Shown piece by piece: positions 42,886-47,732 of a stretch of DNA of 47,732 nucleotides. Below the pieces are notes generated by a model. That model had not been told where the DNA came from. It worked only from the letters and a program-made list of their open reading frames with translations, and made no database searches. The stretch is from Plastoroseomonas hellenica (GTDB lineage: Bacteria; Pseudomonadota; Alphaproteobacteria; Acetobacterales; Acetobacteraceae). The translations under genes were made by a program, and so were the position numbers. Location: positions 1 to 47,732 of the forward strand of contig NZ_JAAGBB010000045.1 of assembly GCF_018129085.1 (NCBI RefSeq). The letters run 5' to 3'. Positions within the stretch are counted from its first letter, which is position 1. Each line of letters begins with the position of its first letter.

Positions 42886-44313
42886 ATGGCTCAGGCGGCC
42901 CCCCTGATTCTTCCAGTCATCCTTTCGGGCGGGTCCGGCACCCGCCTCTGGCCGCTCTCGCGGGAGAGCTACCCGAAGCAGTTCTGGCCCCTGGTCTCCG
43001 CCAGGCCGATGCTGGAGGAGACGGCGCTCCGCGCCGCCGGACCCGGCTTCCTGCCCCCCATGGTCGTCTGCAACGAGGCGCACCGCTTCCTGGTCGCCGA
43101 ACAGCTCCGCGCCCTGGCCGGCGCCCGCATCGTGCTGGAGCCCGCGCCGCGCAACAGCGCCCCGGCCATCGCGGCCGCAGCCCTCCTCGCCGAGGAGAGC
43201 GAGGGGGCGGACACCCTACTCTGGTTGATGGCCGCCGATTCCGCGATCGAGGACGTCCCTGCCCTCCACGCCGCGCTGGAGCGCGCCGCGGCCGCCGCCC
43301 GTACCGGGCTGATCGTCACCTTCGGCATGCGCCCGACCGCACCCGAGACAGGCTATGGCTATATCGAGGCCGGCGCCGCCCTGCCGGGGCTCGACGGCGT
43401 GCAGGCGATCGCGCGCTTCGTCGAGAAGCCGGATGCCGCGACCGCCGCCGGCTTCGCGACCGATGGCCGGCACCTCTGGAATTCCGGCATGTTCGTCGCG
43501 ACCGCGGCGACGCTGATCGCCGAGCTGGCGATCCACGTCCCGGACCTGCTGGCCGCCGCCCGCGAGGCAGTCGCCCGCGCCAAGCGGGACCTCGACTTCG
43601 TCCGCCTCGATGCCGAAGCCTTCAACGCCTCCCCCGCCATTTCGATCGACTACGCGGTGATGGAGCGCACCAGCCACGCCGCGGTGGTGCCGGCCGATAT
43701 CGGCTGGTCCGACCTCGGCTCCTGGTCGGCGCTCTGGGAAGTGCGGCCGAAGGACGAGGCAGGCAATGTCGCCGAAGGTCCGGTCGAGCTGGTTGGTGCC
43801 GAACGCTGCCTGGTGCGCAGCGAGGGCATCTTGACCGGCGTGGTCGGCCTGAAGGACGCCGTGGTGGTGGTCACCGACGATGCGGTGCTCGCCATGCATC
43901 GCGACCAGGCGCAGAACGTGAAGATCCTGGTCGAGCGCCTGAAGCGCGCCGGTCACAGCGAGGCGACCGAACATCGCCGCGCCTACCGCCCCTGGGGCCA
44001 TTATGAGGGTGTGGTCCGCGGCGAGCGCTTCCAGGTCAAGCGCATCACCGTCCGCCCCGGCGCCAAGCTCTCCCTCCAGAAGCATTTCCATCGCGCCGAG
44101 CACTGGGTGGTGGTGAGCGGCACCGCCATCGTCCGCCGCGACGCCGAGGAGATCCTGCTGCGCGAGAACGAGAGCGTCTACCTGCCGCTCGGCTGCATCC
44201 ACCGGATGGAGAACCCGGGCATGATCCCCCTGGTGCTGATCGAGGTGCAGTCCGGCAGCTATCTCGGCGAGGACGATATCGTGCGCTTCGAGGACACCTA
44301 CGGGCGGTCCTGA
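42886..44313 (+). CDS. manC: Mannose-1-phosphate guanylyltransferase / phosphomannose isomerase (type II)
   Basis: The 475-residue bifunctional enzyme has an N-terminal nucleotidyltransferase domain with ILSGGSGTRLWPLSRESYPKQF (12-33) and the sugar-binding FVEKPDAATAAGF. The C-terminal cupin isomerase domain includes RPWGHYEGV, QVKRITVRPGAKLSLQKHFHRAEHWVVVSGTA and NESVYLPLGCIHRMENPG. It makes GDP-mannose for surface polysaccharide or glycans. ATG 42886 matches the family start; in-frame codons upstream fall within repeat copy D. No other polysaccharide gene is adjacent, so its end use is open. Confidence 0.92.
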   Translation: MAQAAPLILPVILSGGSGTRLWPLSRESYPKQFWPLVSARPMLEETALRAAGPGFLPPMVVCNEAHRFLVAEQLRALAGARIVLEPAPRNSAPAIAAAALLAEESEGADTLLWLMAADSAIEDVPALHAALERAAAAARTGLIVTFGMRPTAPETGYGYIEAGAALPGLDGVQAIARFVEKPDAATAAGFATDGRHLWNSGMFVATAATLIAELAIHVPDLLAAAREAVARAKRDLDFVRLDAEAFNASPAISIDYAVMERTSHAAVVPADIGWSDLGSWSALWEVRPKDEAGNVAEGPVELVGAERCLVRSEGILTGVVGLKDAVVVVTDDAVLAMHRDQAQNVKILVERLKRAGHSEATEHRRAYRPWGHYEGVVRGERFQVKRITVRPGAKLSLQKHFHRAEHWVVVSGTAIVRRDAEEILLRENESVYLPLGCIHRMENPGMIPLVLIEVQSGSYLGEDDIVRFEDTYGRS

Positions 44314-44371
44314 ACGCCTTCGCGGCGCCCAGGCCGATCTGCTGCGCGCACAAACGCTGAGCGAGGTGACG

Positions 44372-44440
44372 ATGATGCTGAAGCAGGCGCCGGGACGGAT
44401 CGCGACCATCGGGGGACGTCGCAGGCCTGCGCTTTCCTAG
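44372..44440 (+). CDS. Possible 22-residue peptide between manC and the antiporter gene
   Basis: A short frame (MMLKQAPGRIATIGGRRRPAFS) is preceded by GCGAGGTGACG, a good ribosome-binding site. The same frame is open well upstream of the ATG (RAQTLSEVTMMLKQAPGR), which reads like the 3' end of a longer coding sequence. It may be a remnant rather than a live gene. No family is recognised. Confidence 0.2.
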   Translation: MMLKQAPGRIATIGGRRRPALS

Positions 44441-44467
44441 GCGCCGCGATTTCGGGCACACAGGGCC

Positions 44468-46039
44468 ATGCCGATCGTCGAAGCCGTCCTGGCCATGATC
44501 GCGGCGTGCATCGGCTTCGCGCTGATCGCCCGCCGCACCCGCCTGCCCTATTCGGTGATGCTGGTGCTCGGCGGCATGGCAATCGCCTTCATCCCCGGCA
44601 TCCCGCAGGTGGAGCTCGATCCGCAGATCGCGCTGGCCTTCTTCCTGCCGCCGCTACTGCAGGGCAGCGCCTTCCGCACGGATTGGCGGGAATTCCGCCA
44701 CAACCTGCGCCCGATCCTCTTCCTCGCGGTCGGCGCGGTGCTGTTCACGGCGCTCTGCATCGGCGCCGTCGCCAAATGGATGATCCCCGACCTGCCCTGG
44801 GCCGCGGCGATCGCGCTCGGCGCCATCGTGGCACCACCGGATGCGGTGGCCGCGACCTCCATCCTCCAGCGCCTGCGCATCCCGCGCCGCATCGTCACGG
44901 TGTTGGAGGGCGAGAGCCTGGTCAACGACGCGACCGCGCTGGTGCTCTACCGCTTCGCCGTCGCTGCCATGGCCACCGCCTTCAGCCCCTGGGAAGCGGC
45001 GGCGGCCTTCGTGGTGGTGGGCGCCGGCGGCATCGCCATCGGCTGGCTCGGCGGCCGCGCCGCGGTCTGGGCCATCCCCCGCCTGCGCGACACACTTCTG
45101 GAGGTCGCGGCGACCTTCGTCATCTGCTTCGCGGTCTTCCTCGCCGCCGAGGCGGTGCATGCCTCGGGCGTCATGGCGGTGGTGACCGCGGGCCTGGTGC
45201 TCGGCCGCGCCGCCTACCGGGATCTCTCGGCGAATACGCGGCAAGCGGCGCGCGCGGTCTGGGGCTTCATCGAATTCATCCTCAACAGCCTCGTCTTCAT
45301 CCTGATCGGGCTGCAGCTCAATGCCATCCTGGACCGCATCGAGGGCTATACCGCGGCGACGCTGATCGGCCTCGCGCTGCTGCTCTCCGCGGTGCTGATC
45401 GTCTCGCGCTTCCTGTGGGTCGTGCCCGCGAGCTGGCTGTTGCGGCTGATCCCGGCCATGCGCCACCGGGAGCCGCTGCCACCCTGGAGCCATACCGTGG
45501 TGATCTGCTGGGCCGGCATGCGGGGCGTCGTCTCGCTCGCTGCGGCGCTGGCGCTGCCGCTCGATTTCCCGGCGCGCGACCTGCTGGTCTTCCTCGCCTT
45601 CTGCGCCATCCTCGCGACCCTGGTGCTGCAGGGCACCACGCTCGGCTGGGTGATCCGGCGTCTGCGCATCGAGGAGAAGCGCAGCACCACCATGCCCTGG
45701 GACGAGGCGGCGGCCCGCACCCTGGTGGCGCAGGCCTCGCTCGCCAAGCTGGTCGCGCATGCCGATGACCCGCTGGACGGCGCCATCGCCCGCGACATCA
45801 TGCCGGAATACCGGGACCGGGTCCGGCTGCTCGACGGCATCGGCCAGGGTGCCGTCGCCGCCGAGCGCACGGCGCGGCTGCAACTGCGGCTGCAGGCGCT
45901 GCGACATGGCCGCGACCGCCTGGTGCGTCATCACGCCGAGGATGGTCTGGACGACGAGATCCTGCATCGGATCGGCCAGGAGCTGGACCTGGAGGAGCTG
46001 CGTTTGCGCCGCCTGCTCGGCATAGCGGAGGAGATCTAG
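44468..46039 (+). CDS. CPA1-family sodium/proton antiporter
   Basis: The 523-residue protein has about twelve membrane helices and a cytoplasmic helical tail (from about 395). CPA1/NhaP features are ALGAIVAPPDAVAATSILQRLRIPRRIVTVLEGESLVNDATALVLY with the ND pair typical of the family, and WAGMRGVVSLAAALALPL near 345 (the conserved arginine helix). It exchanges Na+ or K+ for protons. The stop TAG is directly followed by the ATG of the helicase gene, an unusual partner. Confidence 0.92.
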   Translation: MPIVEAVLAMIAACIGFALIARRTRLPYSVMLVLGGMAIAFIPGIPQVELDPQIALAFFLPPLLQGSAFRTDWREFRHNLRPILFLAVGAVLFTALCIGAVAKWMIPDLPWAAAIALGAIVAPPDAVAATSILQRLRIPRRIVTVLEGESLVNDATALVLYRFAVAAMATAFSPWEAAAAFVVVGAGGIAIGWLGGRAAVWAIPRLRDTLLEVAATFVICFAVFLAAEAVHASGVMAVVTAGLVLGRAAYRDLSANTRQAARAVWGFIEFILNSLVFILIGLQLNAILDRIEGYTAATLIGLALLLSAVLIVSRFLWVVPASWLLRLIPAMRHREPLPPWSHTVVICWAGMRGVVSLAAALALPLDFPARDLLVFLAFCAILATLVLQGTTLGWVIRRLRIEEKRSTTMPWDEAAARTLVAQASLAKLVAHADDPLDGAIARDIMPEYRDRVRLLDGIGQGAVAAERTARLQLRLQALRHGRDRLVRHHAEDGLDDEILHRIGQELDLEELRLRRLLGIAEEI

Positions 46040-47732
46040 ATGGCCGACCTCGCCACCGCCTTGCAGGAGGCCCGGCGTGGCCTGCTCGCCCTCTCGACGC
46101 GCAACCGGCTGCTGGCGCTGCCGAAGCCCGGGCGGTCGCGTGGGGTCGTCATCTTCGACGATGAGGATGCGGATTTCGTGCTCGCTGCACTGAAGGACGG
46201 CCGCGCCTTCACCTTCGAAGCAATGGCCGAAGCCGCGGCGACCGAGCCGCCCGCCCCCTCCGCACCTGCCGAGGAGGCGATGCCCGCGGCCGCGCCTGCC
46301 AAGCCTCGGCGCGGCGGCCGCAGGCGCGCCACCCCGAAGGCCGATGGCGTCGGCACCGCGGATGCCGCCGCGACCCGGGAGGCGGCGCAGTCCGACACCA
46401 GGCTCCGCGTGCGGATGCCGTCCGCCGATCTCGCGCGCCGGCTCCGCGACATCATCGCCGATGCCCGCACGGCGCGGGAGGAAACCGGCATCGCGACCCT
46501 CTATCTGGCTCTCGGCGCGCTCGCCTGGCGCGACCCCGGCACGCCGGAGACCGAACGCCTCGCCCCCCTCGCCCTGCTGCCGGTGGTGCTGGAGCGGGAG
46601 GGCGTGTCGCAGGTCTTCCGCCTCCGCGCCGATGTGGTCGAGGCCGCGGAGAACCTGTCGCTGCGCGAGATGCTGCAGACCCAGTTCCGCGTCGCCCTGC
46701 CCGAATTCGACCCCGAGGCCTATGACCCGACCAAGTGGGCGGAAGCGGTCGCCACCGCGATCGGGCAGCGCGAGCATTGGCGGGTGGAGGCGGATGCGCT
46801 GGCGCTCGGCCTCTTCTCCTTCGCCAAGTTCCTGATGTGGCGCGATCTCGATCCCGCCGCCAATCCGGGACTCGCGACACATCCGATCGTCCGCGCCCTG
46901 GTCGGCGGCGAGGTGCTGGCCAGCGAGGCGCCGGCCTTCGCGGACGACACCGACGTGGATGCCGCGATCCCGGTGGAACGGCTGGACCACGTGATGGACA
47001 TGGACGGCAGCCAGGCGCTGGCGGTGGAGGCGGTCAGGCGCGGCGGCCACCTCGTGATCCAGGGCCCGCCCGGCACGGGCAAGAGCCAGGCCATCGCGAC
47101 CATCCTGGCGCAGGCGGTGCTCGACGGGCGCAGCGTGCTCTTCGTCGCCGAGAAGCTGGCGGCGCTGGAGGTGGTGCAGCGCCGGCTGGCGGCGATCGGC
47201 CTCGGCCCCGCCTGCCTCGAGTTGCACAGCGAGAAGCAGTCGAAACGCGCCGTGCTGGACGAGTTGCGCGCGACGCTGGCCGTGCCCGCGGCCCCGAAGC
47301 CGGACCGCGATGCGGTGGTGCGCCGCCTTGGGGCCCTGCGCGGACGTATCAACCGCCATGCCGAGGCGATGCGCGCCGCCGTCGGCGAGAGCGGCACGCC
47401 GCTGCACGCGGTGATCGGACAGCTCGCGGCGCTGCGCGCGCGCGGCGTGAAGGCGGGCTCGGTCACCCTCGACGCCGGCACCTGGACTGTCGAGCGGATC
47501 GAGGCGCAGCGCGCGGCGCTGCGCGAGCTGGCGCTGCGCCAGACCGGCGCCCGCAGCCCGTTCCAGGGCGTGGCCCGCGACCTGACGCCTGGCGAGACCG
47601 ACCGGCTGATGGCCCGGCTGCCAGAGCTGATCCGCGCCTTCGCCGGCGGTGCCGCGGCGCTGGCGCCGCTCACGGCCGCGATCGGCCAACCTGCCGCCGG
47701 CGCCGCCGAGGTGCCGGCGCTGCGCGCGCTGG
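46040..47732 (+). CDS. DUF4011-type superfamily-1 helicase, N-terminal part (cut by window end)
   Basis: The frame stays open from ATG 46040 to the window end (564 residues). The N-terminal motif ARRGLLALSTRNRLLALPKP fits the DUF4011 opening (consensus LLDLSLRNRLL). A basic linker (about 84-105) and a helical region follow, then the ATPase core begins with Walker A GPPGTGKS (342-349) and LFVAEKLAALEVVQRRL, which is helicase motif Ia-like. Related proteins continue to a second RecA domain and often DUF3320 or a Vsr-like nuclease and are frequent in defence islands. GGAGGAG precedes the start inside the antiporter gene, so translation is coupled. Confidence 0.82.
   Translation, partial: MADLATALQEARRGLLALSTRNRLLALPKPGRSRGVVIFDDEDADFVLAALKDGRAFTFEAMAEAAATEPPAPSAPAEEAMPAAAPAKPRRGGRRRATPKADGVGTADAAATREAAQSDTRLRVRMPSADLARRLRDIIADARTAREETGIATLYLALGALAWRDPGTPETERLAPLALLPVVLEREGVSQVFRLRADVVEAAENLSLREMLQTQFRVALPEFDPEAYDPTKWAEAVATAIGQREHWRVEADALALGLFSFAKFLMWRDLDPAANPGLATHPIVRALVGGEVLASEAPAFADDTDVDAAIPVERLDHVMDMDGSQALAVEAVRRGGHLVIQGPPGTGKSQAIATILAQAVLDGRSVLFVAEKLAALEVVQRRLAAIGLGPACLELHSEKQSKRAVLDELRATLAVPAAPKPDRDAVVRRLGALRGRINRHAEAMRAAVGESGTPLHAVIGQLAALRARGVKAGSVTLDAGTWTVERIEAQRAALRELALRQTGARSPFQGVARDLTPGETDRLMARLPELIRAFAGGAAALAPLTAAIGQPAAGAAEVPALRAL

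Noticed and set aside
44654-47689. A 1011-codon open frame on the minus strand, and other very long antisense frames (27334-29232, 19937-21631, 22066-23742)
   Set aside because: They lie opposite strongly supported genes, have arginine/histidine/glutamine-rich or serine/alanine-rich low-complexity translations without motifs, and are a known by-product of high GC at third codon positions.

Overview
The window is one GC-rich bacterial contig segment, apparently from an alphaproteobacterium of the Rhodospirillales/Acetobacteraceae type. The evidence is the gene content and order: a coxMNOP-type oxidase operon, FlaF and FlbT with an FlbD-type sigma-54 activator, the order fliF-fliG-fliH-fliN-flbD-flhA known from Caulobacter, tctCBA/Bug-type transport and DUF2189/DUF1217/DUF1491 proteins. 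Species cannot be named from sequence alone.

Layout. (1) 1-5.7 kb: an unrecognised partial gene, a periplasmic cytochrome c and an aa3-type cytochrome c oxidase operon (subunits II, I, two subunit-III-like proteins and a small subunit IV), closed by a strong hairpin. (2) 5.7-7.9 kb: a DUF2189 membrane protein and an AbrB-family membrane protein. (3) 7.9-32 kb: a flagellar island. The minus-strand half holds flgE, flgK-flgL, flagellin, flbT-flaF, a DUF1217 protein, and a three-gene unit (TPR/GT41-type glycosyltransferase, DegT-type aminotransferase, hexapeptide acetyltransferase) that looks like flagellin glycosylation. The plus-strand half holds fliK-flgD, fliF-fliG-fliH-fliN-flbD-flhA and flhF-fleN. 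A putative zinc metalloprotease sits on the opposite strand between flhA and flhF. (4) 32-39.3 kb: small conserved proteins, cytochrome b561, a DUF429-like protein, a D-cysteine desulfhydrase-family PLP enzyme, a PanE-type reductase, a lipoprotein, a creatininase and an M20 amidohydrolase. (5) 39.4-42.6 kb: a complete tripartite tricarboxylate transporter (tctC-tctB-tctA). (6) 42.9-47.7 kb: ManC, a CPA1 sodium/proton antiporter and the start of a large DUF4011-type superfamily-1 helicase cut by the window end.

Regulation visible in the DNA. flgE and fliK diverge from a 283-bp intergenic region with two oppositely oriented sigma-54 promoters (one an exact match, one with a single mismatch). 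Between them lies a cluster of GGCR-N5-TGCC palindromes, and the same palindrome recurs upstream of fliF. The presumed activator, FlbD, is encoded in the fliF operon. The flagellin leader has a small hairpin that covers the Shine-Dalgarno sequence, and the gene for FlbT, the family known to act on flagellin mRNA, lies just downstream behind a terminator. CtrA-like half-site pairs precede flgK, flagellin and the glycosyltransferase gene.

The most novel structure not explained by genes is a dispersed, hairpin-rich intergenic repeat of about 160-190 bp. It is present four times (21.8, 32.0, 35.6 and 42.6 kb), always outside genes, with an invariant 16-nt hairpin core. A separate 29-bp tandem repeat grows out of the 3' end of the DUF429-like gene.
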